Source of the DNA: Gordionus sp. m RMFG-2023
Lineage: Eukaryota; Nematomorpha; Gordioida; Chordodea; Parachordodidae
Direction: 5' to 3'
Assembly (NCBI RefSeq): GCF_954871325.1
Contig: NC_088778.1
Location: 682,001-746,000, forward strand
Length of the DNA: 64,000 bases
The first letter of the stretch is position 1, and each line of letters starts with the position of its first letter. A model generated the notes under the pieces. The model searched no databases and was not told the origin of the DNA. It was given only the letters and a program-made list of their open reading frames with translations. The position numbers and the translations under genes were made by a program. Below are positions 33,101 through 44,987 of this stretch, piece after piece.

Positions 33101-36100
33101 AAAGATCTAGTAAACAACCTCATTTTGCTAGAACGTATTCCGGTATGTTATCTACAAGAGTTTTAAATACACTTTTTCAAATGTATCGTGATACAGATAC
33201 ATGCTCTGAAAATTATCTTGATACAGATATCGGATGCGTGCCAACATGTTTGGAATAACTACTCTATTTCAGACCTAACTTAATATAATATACATTAAAT
33301 GTTTCCCATAAATTTTTTATACATAAATTTATAAATGACTCCAAGGTTGACAGCAAAAAGCGTCTACAATTCATAAGATAGGTATTCCAAACATGATTAG
33401 AATCTATTTCCGGTAAAAATTAGATTTAAAAATTTTAGAATAGCGCTCAAAAAGGATTTAAAGTTGTAAAAGTAACACATTGCTGGAAAAAAAACATATT
33501 GAAGCTAATATATATATCCGAGAAGAGAAGAGAAGAGAAGAGAAGAGAAGAGAAGAGAAGAGAAGAGAAGAGAAGAGAAGAGAAGAGAAGAGAAGAGAAG
33601 AGAAGAGAAGAGAAGAGAAGAATATATATATGTACTTTAAATAAGAATATATAGATAAGACACCGATCTAAATACAACATCTCTTGAGCCAAATTCATGC
33701 ATCATCCGACGACAAATTTGGATTGACTTCATAAAATTTCAGGGAAAAAATTATCTGAAATTTTTTATGGGATTAGAAACTATACACACATGCTGGAATA
33801 CAGTTCAGGCAAAATGGAGTCTTTAGGGAAAAAAAATATAAAAAAATGTAAAGCTAGAAGCTGATTTATTTTGAGGATTCGTCCATGCTCTGGCGCGATG
33901 CTAGATCGCGCATGCTCCTTTATACCTTGCGAATGATATATATGCGAGAATTATTCATATTTGATCGATGATTCATGAAAAAATGGATACCCTTCACAGA
34001 GATTTTCATTTTTAGGCAACATAAGGATATTTATCACCCCCCCCCACACACACCCGTCCTACCCCTTTTCTCCTTACCCCGGAATTCTTAACGCTTTGGA
34101 CCATAATATGGAGTCATATTACACCTCTCTCCTCGCCTATTCCTGAAGATATTATTATTTATTTTTAAATTTATCAATATTTCATTTTTTTTTTGAATTC
34201 ACACGATGAATAAAATAAAATTAAAGTTTGATAGAAGAAGGGTTATTTAGAAATAAAGTTATCGTATTATACCTGTCCCAAAGTAGTCGGGCATAAATGG
34301 GACAGGGCCATTTGAAGGAATACGTCCAAAATATCGGCGGAAACGTTGGTAAATTGTATGTAACCTCCTCTGATTCCACACCTTAGGTATGTTAGATATA
34401 TTTTTAAAAAAATTTAAGGCCCAACCCGGTCCGAAACCCGTTCGGGCCGGGTACGAGCCGGGTCTACTTTTTCAGATCTCTAGTGTATATGCACGATAAT
34501 TGTCATTTTTAAGATATATCATTTTATAATAAAGTTGGAATTCCTGGAGGTGTAAAACGATTTAAAATAATTGACAGCGATCATACGTTTCACGAAATTC
34601 CTAATCCAATAATTGAAAAGTCTCGGGAAATAAAATTTTGGATTTAAATGGAAAAGAAAATATTCATTTCTAATCACTAACTAACCAATAACGGTTTTAA
34701 AGAGAAAAAAAACCCAGTGTTTTATTATACCTATAATTATTTTCTTAGCATTTTATTCTTTCGTATTATTATCTTTGCCAGGTTGATATTTATCACATTA
34801 TAGGAGAAAATCATTCATTTAGATCCCTAACCCTACCCTAACCATATTTCTAACCCTATTCCTATTCCTAACCCTATCCCTAACCCTAACCCTAACCCTA
34901 ACCCTATCCCTAACCCTAACCCTATTCCTAACCCTAACCCTATCCCTAACCCTAACCCTATTCCTAACCCTATTCCTAACCCTAACCCTAACCCTATTCC
35001 TAACCCTATCCCTAACCCTATCCCTAACCCTAACCCTAACCCTATCCCTATCCCTATCCCTAACCCTATCCCTAACCCTAACCTTAACCCTAACCCTAAC
35101 CCTATCCCTATCCCTATCCCTATCCCTATCCCTAACCCTAACTCTAGGGGTAAATACGCGAAAATTTTTGCTCACAAATCAAAAATAAAATGATAATTTT
35201 CCCTGTATATCTTCTAATTTTATTTTTTTTGCCTTAAAAGTCAAAAAAAAATGGCCATCATATTATTTTGCAAATCATATTTTGGCAGGAATAATTAAAT
35301 ATATTCCTCTAAAGATCACGTGAGAGAATCAACCAGGAAGCCCATGAATCCAGATCGATTTTTAAGCTCGATTTGGATTGGAATTCCTTTAAATTTTTCC
35401 AACCGATTAAATAAATATTCTTGGTGTGTACAAAATATGGCTGTATTTTTTTGTATTTTTTGTCGGGAATTATGTAATTAACTGTAAATTCAGGGATAGG
35501 CACCGCCTCCTGAAGAAACTGGACCTTCAGGTACCCTATAAAAAATACGACATTCTGCAAAGATAAAAGAGAAAAATAAAAAATTTCGGGCATATTAAAG
35601 TATGTACTCTCCAGCGTATCCTTTAGATATAGAATACAGGGAAGCCATTTCAACCTCATCAGAAATATCAGGGGTTTCTTCGTATAAAACTCTTCTGAAG
35701 GATCTCCAACCCACGTCGTCAGTATCATAATAGTCGTTATGTTGATAGACCTAAATCGATAAAAAAAATAAATTATTGTTTTAAAATTAGATACTTTTTA
35801 AGTAACTTTAATTTTAAAATTTAGAAATATAAATATAATATGTTTAGAAAAAATGTCCACATGCTATATGTAGTAACAGAAATTCGGTGACATATAATAC
35901 TTAATCTAGATTACAATTATATCGAAATGCGTTGGTAAGTGTACGTATATACATGGGAGCCCGCCATCAATGATGTCTTTTTATTCAGCCAATGGCATTC
36001 ACTACAGCTGGCTTCAATGAATGTACACTTTTAATGAATGAATCACCAGTTTCGGTTAGTCAGTAATATAATTTCATAGATTATTTTATATTACCTATAT

Positions 36101-39100
36101 GGCACGTGATATGATCTCAAGTTAAGCGTTTCATATCATATGTTTATTTCATTAACCCAAAAAAAGAAGATAGTTATACATAGATTTAGGTCTATTGATA
36201 ATATAGGCATGTGTTCCATGACACAAGTCCTTTATATATATTCTAAGATACCTAGAATGTTGGACCCTAAGACCGGTTATATTTTACACTACTACTTAGA
36301 AGATTTTTGGGTTACAGATACCACAAATATATACTTCATCTAAAACCATTCTATTACTTTTGAATAGAGATACAAAAATGGATGATTTTTTATGATACAA
36401 AAATAATAAACATATTTATATGATACTATCAATCACCTCGTCGCATAACAGGAAGAGTTTGTGCTCGTGAACGAATCGCAATATCTTTATCATATCGTCG
36501 AGCGATAGTATTTGACCTATAAGTGTTAAAACGAGAAATGTTTCATATGTTCCTCGGGTATATATATATATATATATTTAATAAACATTAGAACCGCACA
36601 CTAAAAAGTAAAATAAATACTTTGAAATTGTAATAAGAACATTTGATCTAAGTCAAAGAGGGAAGCGATGATCGGGCTTTGGAGGAAAGACCGGGGGCGT
36701 TACCCGCGCAAAGTATACAACATTGAGTAGCGGAGTAAAATAATATTTGGCTCGCTAACTCTTATAATTTAGTTACTTGACAAATAATGTAATTTTCGAT
36801 CTAGCTTAAAATATTTTTTTGTTCGAGATGAATATTTACGCGAGAAAATTTTTCGCTCATAGACGTCACACAAAAAAAGTGATGGACATCGATATCTATT
36901 TAGAGAAATTTCGAGGATACGGTAATATTTTCCTGGATAAAATGTTTAGTCAGCTGTTTTCAAAAAAAAAAATTGGCCCAAATCGTTGATACCGTTTACC
37001 GAACATTAGGGGTACCGAGGCAAAATAACGAAACACAAAATATTATATATGTTAGCGGCAGTATATGTTTTTTTTTAGTAGAATGGGTTATTTTTTTTTT
37101 AAACTATGAATTCCTTTTTTTTTGAGCGCCAGCATGTTTAGAATAACCTATCTTTATGAATTGTAGAAGAGAAGAGAAGAAGAAGAGAAGAGAAGAAGAA
37201 GAGAAGAGTTGTCGGAAAAAAACGCGTTGCCCGGAAACCTATACAATTTAAAATGTTTTAATTTCACTTATATATATTTGTTTCGTACGATTAACGGAAA
37301 GAGCTGATGTATTTATAGATTAAATATAGAAACAATAAATAATAGCAGCAACATCGTGGACATTTAGATATCTGCAAAAGTAGGCTCGACCCGGCCTGAA
37401 CTGGCTTCGGGCCGGGCCGGGTCGAGTCGGGCTTCAGAATTTTTTTTAAATTCGGGCCGGGTCGGCTAAATTTTTTTAAAAAATTTTGGGTTCGGGCCGG
37501 GCCGGATCGGGTTTGAAAAATCAGGCCCGATGCAGACCACTAATGAACACATACCAAATATCACTTCCTTCTCGTATTTTCTAAATAGAACACAATTATC
37601 CTTTTTTTATTTAAAAATTTAAAAGTCCACTTTACCCCTGCTCCTTTATAACAAGGCTCTTATAGGTGGAATTGATTAATTTTTAGCACCCACTTCTACA
37701 AGAGTTGGAAGCTTTTATTTTGATCGTTTATTAATGTACCGAAAATTTTAAATCAAAAAAAAAAAAATCAATCCTTTTCACCTCGTATCATCTAGCCCCA
37801 GTCCTCCACTGCCATATTAAATAAATGATTATTACGATGGAAAAAAAAATATAATTTAATACGATTAAACCTAACTTTCCCCAAAAAATGATTTGGTTGG
37901 TATATAAATTATTTGTTGAGATGGACTTAATTTGGCATATTCATATAAAAAATCCCTAGAATCCGTTATTTTTACCTGTAGGATTCCCTGGATTAATTAT
38001 GATTAACACTCTGGGCTGGCAGTTCTGTTCTAAAGCGCGCTGGTAAAGTTCTTGGAGTTCCGGGATATTGATTCCCCATCCAGTTTTCTCGTTCAAGTAA
38101 TAGTTTAACTAAGAAAAAATATAGAGATAAATGTTAAAGCGACCGCACTATATTTTACTCACTAAATTCCGAAATGTAAAAAAAAATGGAATTAAAGAAA
38201 AAATGTCACGAATCAAACTTCCAACATGTCGTACTCGGCTATAATGATCGAATATATAGGATACTGAGGGATGGGTGTCATTATGCCACTCTTGAAGAAT
38301 TCGTTTGGTCTCTGGTCGTCATTCGATGCCTGGATGAATAAGGCTAAAAAGTTCTATTTTTGGTTAAATATTTTTCTATAAAATTTTAAACAAGAATATA
38401 TATGGAAAAGTAGCTATTTTTGAGTTATTAAAATTTGATGCTAGATGTTGATTCTAAATTTTACTTTAATCGCGTCCGTGGCTCCCGAACTGACAAATAC
38501 AGTCTTCCAATCACATTCGGGGAATTTCCCGGAAGATTTTTTGCCATTATAAGATTGGTTTACGGAAGAACAACCATTCGTGGTGATACCGTAAGTCGAA
38601 CAATCGATCACATTGCTATCATTAAGATTATCCCTTCTGTCTATGAACCTGGCTATGTTCTTTCGCACTAATTCATACCCCGGGCTGGGAGAGTAAGAGC
38701 CTTTTATTATTGATTGACAGATTCAAATTTGAAAAAAAATAATATGAGATAAATAAAATGACGTATATCATATTTAATTTCGGACATTCCCACTCTATCT
38801 CTAAAAACAATGAAGAGAAATATTGGTAGAAAACGAAATGATTGGCACCCGTTAAAAATCGACATGGCCTAGATGACATTTCAATAAATATTATTTTGCT
38901 TAAATTTAAACTAAGACCCAGCGACTAAAACAAAACGGGCTCTTTAGTAGTTGATAACCGGGACACACATTATTTATTTTTCTAGCGCTGTAACTGTTAA
39001 CTCAAGAAAATTCTTCTAATTTTTCACTTTTTCCAAAATTCTAGAAACATTATCTACACCAATGAAAATGGAGGAGAAAAGAATAAGATTAAGAGTTCTT

Positions 39101-41326
39101 GTTAGAAATCTTTCAGAATATATTGTTCCTTAGTAATGGGTGACCGCTAAATTATATATATATATATAAATTTCTTTAGAGTAAATATATATCTCTCATG
39201 CTACGATTCTTTCTGTATATTTAGATGTCATTACATAATGACATCAAGATTGAACGGGAGTGAAACAATTTCCCTTAAAAATTTATGTTATTTAACTTTC
39301 TCAAGACCTAGGTGGTCTAACAGTGCGGCGCATACCTCGTTAAAAATATAAAATAGTAGAGATAAATGCTAATATCAGGGAGCCAGTTCTTAAAAAAAAA
39401 TCAATAATCCAATATATTCGGCTATTTTGTGTTGGGGAAGAGATATCGACGTTATCAGTATCATTTGTGATAAAATGTTTGTATATTCTACTACGAAATT
39501 TTAGAGTCAAATTTATGGTACATTCCTATCTAGATGATAAAAAAAAAATCAGCGCTATCTTTAAATAATCTTAGGAAATTTCTAGAGAAATTCTCACTAT
39601 AGCCCAATCATAATTGTTTCCTCATTCTATCTAACATGTTGGACCTTTGTTGCACTCACATCTAGAATCATTACTATGACAACGTGAAAGCACATTTAGT
39701 TTCCTAGTGCATCATTATCACATTGATCAAACTTCGAAACGTTTTTGTAATGCGCCGAATCTTTACCATCCAGTTGTAAAATATCAGCAATGGTTGCCTA
39801 TATCTTCCGCACATTTACTAGTTTCAGAATCAATTACTCCCTCTTAAATTTGAAATCTTAATACTTATTAGAGTAACCATATTTTCTTTAATACTTTTAA
39901 AGATATTATATTTATTCCATCGTGGCCAGATCATGTAATCCTATGTCCCAAACATACATGGTATTCACCTAACCACTCGGGCAGTTACCCTGATATTCAA
40001 TTCTGCTTTCATGCTCATTGAAATTTTCTTAGATCCTTCCATTTATTGATCGGGTGTAAAAATGCTTTAACTTATTATTTTTTTTTTTGAATTCAAATTT
40101 GGCGGAAATTTTTTTATCTAACCGAGAAAAGAATAATTGAAATTAAATAAAATAGATTTCCAAAATTTTTGATTCTGTGGGCTCATAGGTCTAATCATAC
40201 CCACTCAATGATGACATAAAATAATACCTAGACTGATGTTTTTCTTTAAAAGTGTAACATCAATGAAAACAGCTGGGGACGCCATTTTGATTACCCATTA
40301 AAAAATTTTAAAACGAGAGGCCAATTAAATAACTGCCTGATCATCGAATAAGGTAGCAAGTTATCAATGTAAATAGTAGTTTTTTTTAACATGAGAATAA
40401 TCACTACACGGGTCACCAAAATGGCGGGTCCAGCTGATTTGCCTTCAACGACGCCTTCATGTGCATTATTATGAATGTATAGTCAGTCCAGGTATTATTA
40501 TATGACATTGTACCCACACCCTTTTCTTCTCAAACCATATGGTTCCATGATAACTCCCCCCATTTAAAAAAAAAAGTCAAAATTCACTGAAAATTTAGTA
40601 TGAGTATACATATATTATATGTTTTTTAAAAAAACCTATACATCCACCAGGGAATTCGTCAAGCAATGTTTCTACCCTCCTGATAACATCGGGAGGAAAG
40701 ATTTTACACCATTTTATAAAATGATCGTCGAGTAAACCAGGATAGGTGCACAGAGCCATAATCTGCAATTTTTTGTATATAAATAATTGTTATTTTTTTA
40801 TATTAATAAATGATATTTTGTATACACCCTAACCGCAAAACCAAGAAATCTTGGTAAGGCGATAGTTTGATTGACGTTTTTTTAAATTTTTTTTGTAATT
40901 TATTGCATATTAAATCATTAATTTGAGCGCGTTTTAATTTAAATTTTTTTAAAAAAATAACTGATTTTGCAAGAAATGCATTCCGATAGGTGCATTAAAA
41001 TCAATTGGGATGCATTTCCGGCAAAATAAGATCTTTAAATTTAACAAAACCCACTCAATTAATGATTTAAAATGCAAAACCTACTGCGCATGCCGGAAAA
41101 ACCTATTAAACTATCATATATTTATAACCAATTGGAATTTATTTATTTTAACTTCTTAAAAAAACAATAAGGCTGCTTCCTTAATTGTCTTAATTATTTG
41201 CTCTTAATAATGAATGCCAACATTTTTCTCAAAAATACAGCAAGGACACCTTTTTTTTTTAGATGATGGATTTTGATAAGATTTTATTTTAATAATATAT
41301 TTTTATTTAAAAAATCATTATAAAAT

Positions 41327-41361
<35 letters not shown>

Positions 41362-42791
41362 AGAAGAAAGAAAGAAAAGAAAAAAATCAAATTATTTATT
41401 AATTTCCTCAAAAATATAATAATATTTTTAATCTTGTAGTTGTAGGTAAAATTTACTATAAATATGAACGATTTAATACGCATTCCAAATTTTTATTGGC
41501 CCGTTTGAGTGGCCAATAAGATATTAGTATCCAATTAACCCGAAACTCATTTTCAGGACCCATTATGGAGTTTCCCAATCCCAGCCGGAATTTCGATTTT
41601 TAGAATTTTCCTAAACTCATTCGAGAAAATTTGGTTATTCCTAACTTTTTAATGGTTTCAAAAGTAAAAAATCGCAATGAGCCAATGAAATGTTTAAAAT
41701 TATCAACCACGTGATTTTTTTTTAACCAATCAATTTATACATACATCTATATAAATATAAATGAATACTTTTTTTTAGATAACATAAATATTATTTAAAA
41801 TTCTAAATACAATACAAATCTACAAAATTTACTAACGTTCGTTGGATAAAAATTAAAAAAAATTAAGATATTTTTAGAGATACCATAGACCTAAAATACC
41901 CGGCATGGCCAGACCTGAAAATATAAAACCAGGGTCGGGCCAGGCTGAAAAATTTTTTGTTAAAAAAAACATGGCCGGCCGTGTGTAAATTGTACTTCTT
42001 TCTTCTCAGAAACTTTCCAATAAACACTACTTCCAGTTCTATTCCAACAAATTTTACTCCCAAATTTAGTTTCCTGATTTTCTTTCTTTCTCTCTTTCCT
42101 TCTTTCTTTCTTTCCTTCCTTCCTTTCTTTCTAATTAATTTGAAGCGAGTTAATTACTTGTCTAATAAAAGTTATGGGTTTCATACCCAACGCGTGCCCA
42201 TCTCCCAGGGTAGCTATGATCGTTTCGTTAAATTTGAATTTTGGCGGATTTTCGCTACCACTTTTCTCGTTGTTCTACGCGGAACATGATAGACAAAATT
42301 TTTTATTATTATTATGAATTTATAATTCGTGGAATTCTAAAGATTTAAACCTGAGGACATGTACATTTTCTTTGAGGACCTGATTGGTCATCCTACAAAC
42401 CAATCAAAAAATCAACTAACATTTAAAAATCCATACAACATAATTTCAAAAATTAATTTATCTCTAAAATTTTATGCCGCCCCCCCCCCCCCCTAGCTGA
42501 ATTAGCAATCTCTTAAGTAAAGAAAAGAAGAATAGGGATTTTTGCTAAAATATGGAATCAAATTTGGAAAAAAGTATACGATATATAAATTACACCGAAA
42601 ATATTTCCATACATATATTTAATCTTTAAAAAAGTGTATAAATCATCTAATATATTTATAAAATTTATTACTGATTTTAGCAAACTCCAGATTTCACAGG
42701 CTCTCAGATCTAATGGACCCCTAACAGCGAAGCTTTTCTTCAGTAATCTGGGATTGATATTATCGATGGTTAGGATATTCTTCTCCGACAT
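30147..42791 (-). CDS. GPT (ALT): Alanine aminotransferase, 12 exons
   Basis: Minus-strand exons: 42791-42672, 42274-42158, 40762-40642, 38700-38465, 38353-38219, 38108-37976, 36516-36437, 35750-35608, 34381-34273, 32551-32486, 32028-31867 and 30377-30147. All have GT-AG borders and consistent phases; the product is 550 aa. The enzyme moves the amino group of alanine to 2-oxoglutarate using PLP. Seen: LTIDNINPRLLKKSFAVRGP at the N-terminus, MALCTYPGLLDD, SSGATDAIK, PIPQYPIYS, NPGNPTG (282-288), the cofactor lysine in SISKGYAGECGIRGGY (K357), NPIQGAMYAFPKIFLP and LLPGSGFG near the end. There is no obvious organelle presequence. Oddities are an insertion of about 32 residues after FIDRRD in exon 4 and about 9 extra residues after GSGFG. 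It is longer than human GPT (496) and GPT2 (523). Exon 12 could start at 30374 instead of 30377. Confidence 0.95.
31351..31852. repeat. Tandem repeat, about 176-bp unit, three copies (ALT intron 11)
   Basis: The block with GTCAATCAAATTTAGCC, an A-rich run, ATCATCATAGCAATTT and GGTTCATGAATATTTTGT occurs at 31367, 31543 and 31701, spaced 176 and 158 bp. Copies differ by scattered substitutions and a small deletion in the third. Confidence 0.85.
33520..33621. repeat. (AGAAG)n microsatellite (ALT intron 9)
   Basis: About twenty uninterrupted five-base GAGAA/AGAAG units. A smaller related tract (GAAGAGAAGAAGA) is at 37165-37209. Confidence 0.97.
34410..34495. mobile_element. Solo hAT end remnant (ALT intron 8)
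   Basis: GGCCC/GGGCC-rich inverted subterminal sequence ending in CAGATCTCTA. Read backwards this is TAGAGATCTG, like the TAGAG..CTGCA ends of the hATs at 2247 and 14323. The other end is not recognisable. Confidence 0.4.
34825..35143. repeat. Interstitial telomere-like (CCCTAA)n array (ALT intron 8)
   Basis: About 53 six-base units of CCCTAA with frequent CCCTAT variants, often adjacent to each other. In the direction of the host gene the transcript reads (TTAGGG)n with (ATAGGG) variants. TTAGGG is the usual metazoan telomere unit. The Arg-Asp/Arg-Val frame that it opens on the minus strand is a by-product. Confidence 0.95.
37365..37542. mobile_element. hAT MITE (ALT intron 6)
   Basis: 178 bp, with ends TAGATATCTGCA and TGCAGACCACTA (complement TAGTGGTCTGCA) and GGGCCGGGTCGG-type subterminal repeats. 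The ends fit the TAG...CTGCA group at 2247 and 14323. No convincing target duplication is visible. Confidence 0.6.
41328..41376. repeat. (GAAA)n microsatellite (ALT intron 2)
   Basis: Tandem GAAA units with one GAAGAA interruption. A CTTT/CCTT-rich tract of similar type is at 42078-42131 in the same intron. Confidence 0.9.
41880..41990. mobile_element. Possible hAT end remnants (ALT intron 2)
   Basis: GC-rich segments (CCCGGCATGGCCAG, GGGTCGGGCCAGG, CATGGCCGGCC) in otherwise AT-rich intron resemble the subterminal repeats of the TAGAG-type hATs. The ends cannot be fixed. Confidence 0.3.
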
Positions 42792-44796
42792 TGACTCGAA
42801 TTTTTATATAAGAAAACAACACTTTATTTTTTATAAAAAAATTTCATATTTTAAACTTTCTTAATTATTTTGGAATTAACAATGGAAAAACGCATTAAAT
42901 TCATCAAGAAGACAATCCATCATTTTGAATTGAATTAAATTTATTATTTACGCGACTTTAAATAACTTAAGGTCATACGATTATTATTACTTGATTTTTT
43001 TTTTTTTAAAAACACAAAAAAAACAAAATAGTTTTTTATTTTTTAAAACAATTTTTTCCAAAAAAACATAAATTTTGATTTGTAAAAAAAACTTATCGTT
43101 ATAAAATGTTCTGAGGAGCGAGAAACAAAAAGATTTGTTTGCCAAATTCCTCACTTCTCTTAAAAAAATCTAATTTGGTTATGGTTTAATGAGACCTCAA
43201 TGGAGATTTTCAAAGACTTATACGTACTATTTAAGAGTTAGTTTCTAATTAGCCGAACCGGGTCAATCGAAACCGACTATGAGGATTAAGACTCGAGCCC
43301 GTAAACCGGGTCCGGAACGTGCCGGAATACAATGATTTCCATTATGTTGGGCGAGTTTATCATTTTTTTTTTCAAATCTGGACGGGGCTCAAAATGACCT
43401 ATGCAGGCTTCCGATAATCGAGGCAAAATATTCATTAAAACAAGCTCTTCAAATACCATATGTTTTTTTTTGAAGAATAAATTAGAAGGAGGTCTTAAAA
43501 AATAGTTTTTCCAGAGAAATTCTTATTCGTCTTACTGAATTCAATCTAACCAAATATAAATTAGAAGCTACATCATTTAGGCTCCTCTGTTTGGTAACAC
43601 TGCTATCTCTTCCCCCCTTTCTCCAATTCACTCTTGAGAAATTTTTCCTAGGATCCCAATTTTGTTTTTTATTAGAATGACAGTTTTTTCTTAAATTATC
43701 ATAACTTAAAGTGTTTTCAAATTATTTTTTAATAATTAAGTTAATCACAATCAATGTGAATTGAATAAATAAATTGATTACTAAAACTGCCCAGAAATAG
43801 CTGAGATTTTCCTGGGAAGAAGGCTTTTTCCGATGACCTAACCTCGCAAAGATTTCTTGAAGGACTTAAGGGGCCACTTGTATAGATTCTTTGTTTTTTT
43901 CTTTTTTTTCAATGTTTATTTTGGTCCTTTAGTTTCTTTAAGGGATTCATTATATACCCAATTACAGCAATTTTAAACCTGTCGTGCCTACTAGAATAAC
44001 AATTGGAATTCTTCAGTCAAATGATGTTTAATAAAAAAAATCTTAGCCCCTAAAGCCAGCAACTATTTAACGTTTATAAGGCTGAATTATTATTAAATTT
44101 CGAAAAATAAACAAAATAGTATTTTAAATGATAGCTGTGGCTGAGAGTGTTGAAGATGCGAACTGATAAAATCTGGCTTGAGACTCAGCCAACAAACCAT
44201 GGATTCAATTCTTGGCGGTACTAGTATTTTTTTTCCCCTGAAACGCTGGGACGAAGTCAATTGTTAAAAGTGTCACCACAGATATAAAGTAGGTTTAAAA
44301 TATATTTTTAAAAAAAATTGCTCAAAATTAAAAAAAAATATGGTTCCTTTTTTTTATAGTGAATTGCTATAAGTTCCAATGATGTAAAATATTTAGTTCA
44401 GTGATGATTCAATCATTCTGGCGTGCATCAATCACATAATCAACTGGTGGACATGTCATCCTTTTAATTTCTAAATTATTCTTTTTTTCAGAAACCAAAC
44501 ATGGCGCTTCACCAGTTGATTATTATTAAACGATGATTCAAAATGTATCTTAATGATTGATTGAATTGTCAGTCAAGATAAGTATTATATGACACGTCTA
44601 GTCACCGCTTAACCAACCTTTATGAGATGTAAATCGAATTCATTTTTTTATTCAAGTTATATAAATATAAGTCAATGATGGGATAAAAAAAAGATACAAT
44701 TAGAGTTACTTTGAAGAGTTACATTAGATTCATATAATACAAAAAAATAATGAGTTTCAAAATGATTTTACAATGGCTATGCCATGAACTATTTTA
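42792..44796. other. Upstream region of alanine aminotransferase
   Basis: No coding pattern. It should contain the promoter and 5' leader of the aminotransferase, but no TATA or initiator element stands out against the AT-rich background. It also holds the tRNA-like unit at 44129-44236. Confidence 0.4.
44129..44236 (+). ncRNA. Decayed tRNA-like / SINE-like Pol III unit
   Basis: TGGCTGAGAGTGTTGA matches the A-box of Ser/Leu-type tRNAs (TGGCCGAGTGGTTAA), and GGATTCAATTC 58 bases on resembles the B-box GGTTCGAATCC. A run of eight T follows as a Pol III stop would. The expected acceptor-stem halves do not pair, so this is at best a tRNA pseudogene or the head of a SINE. No second copy was found in the window. 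Confidence 0.3.
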
Positions 44797-44987
44797 TTAT
44801 TTAAAACGTAAATATCGGAATAAATTATCAGCTGTTTTAATCAGGGCAACGCTCGTTACATTCTCGATACGTCTTAAATCTGTTCTTATTTCCGGGGCAA
44901 CCACCATGCCGAAACATTCGACATTTTTTTTCACCGCCTCTGTAATACCAAGCAGTGTGACATCGCGTATGACAACCGCACCCGGGT
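44797..44987 (-). CDS. Unidentified protein, probable 3'-terminal exon
   Basis: On the minus strand an AG acceptor (GCTAAG) is followed by an open phase-1 frame of 62 residues ending in TAA at 44797. The composition is protein-like, with mixed charge, hydrophobic spacing and G/C-ending codons. Motifs are VVIRDVTLLGITEAV, FGMVVAPEIRTDLRRI and TSVALIKTADNLFRYLRF. I do not recognise the family. No upstream exon could be joined with confidence; a possible one at about 45435-45305 (minus) is weak. It lies 2 kb upstream of the aminotransferase on the same strand. The acceptor has a poor pyrimidine tract, which lowers confidence. Confidence 0.45.

Noticed and set aside
33447-33698. Repetitive Leu-Phe-Ser-Ser frame
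   Set aside because: It arises from the AGAAG microsatellite in an ALT intron.
34819-35175. Open frame of Arg-Asp/Arg-Val repeats on the minus strand
   Set aside because: It is a translation of the telomere-like CCCTAA array, with no start context and no coding bias.
35480-35560. Apparent continuation of ALT exon 8 with a frameshift in a T6 run (GYLKV-like frame)
   Set aside because: The true next exon was found at 34381-34273 with exact phase and the family motif CGIRGGY, so this frame is chance sequence in intron 8.
38435-38671. 78-residue plus-strand frame
   Set aside because: It is the antisense of ALT exon 4.
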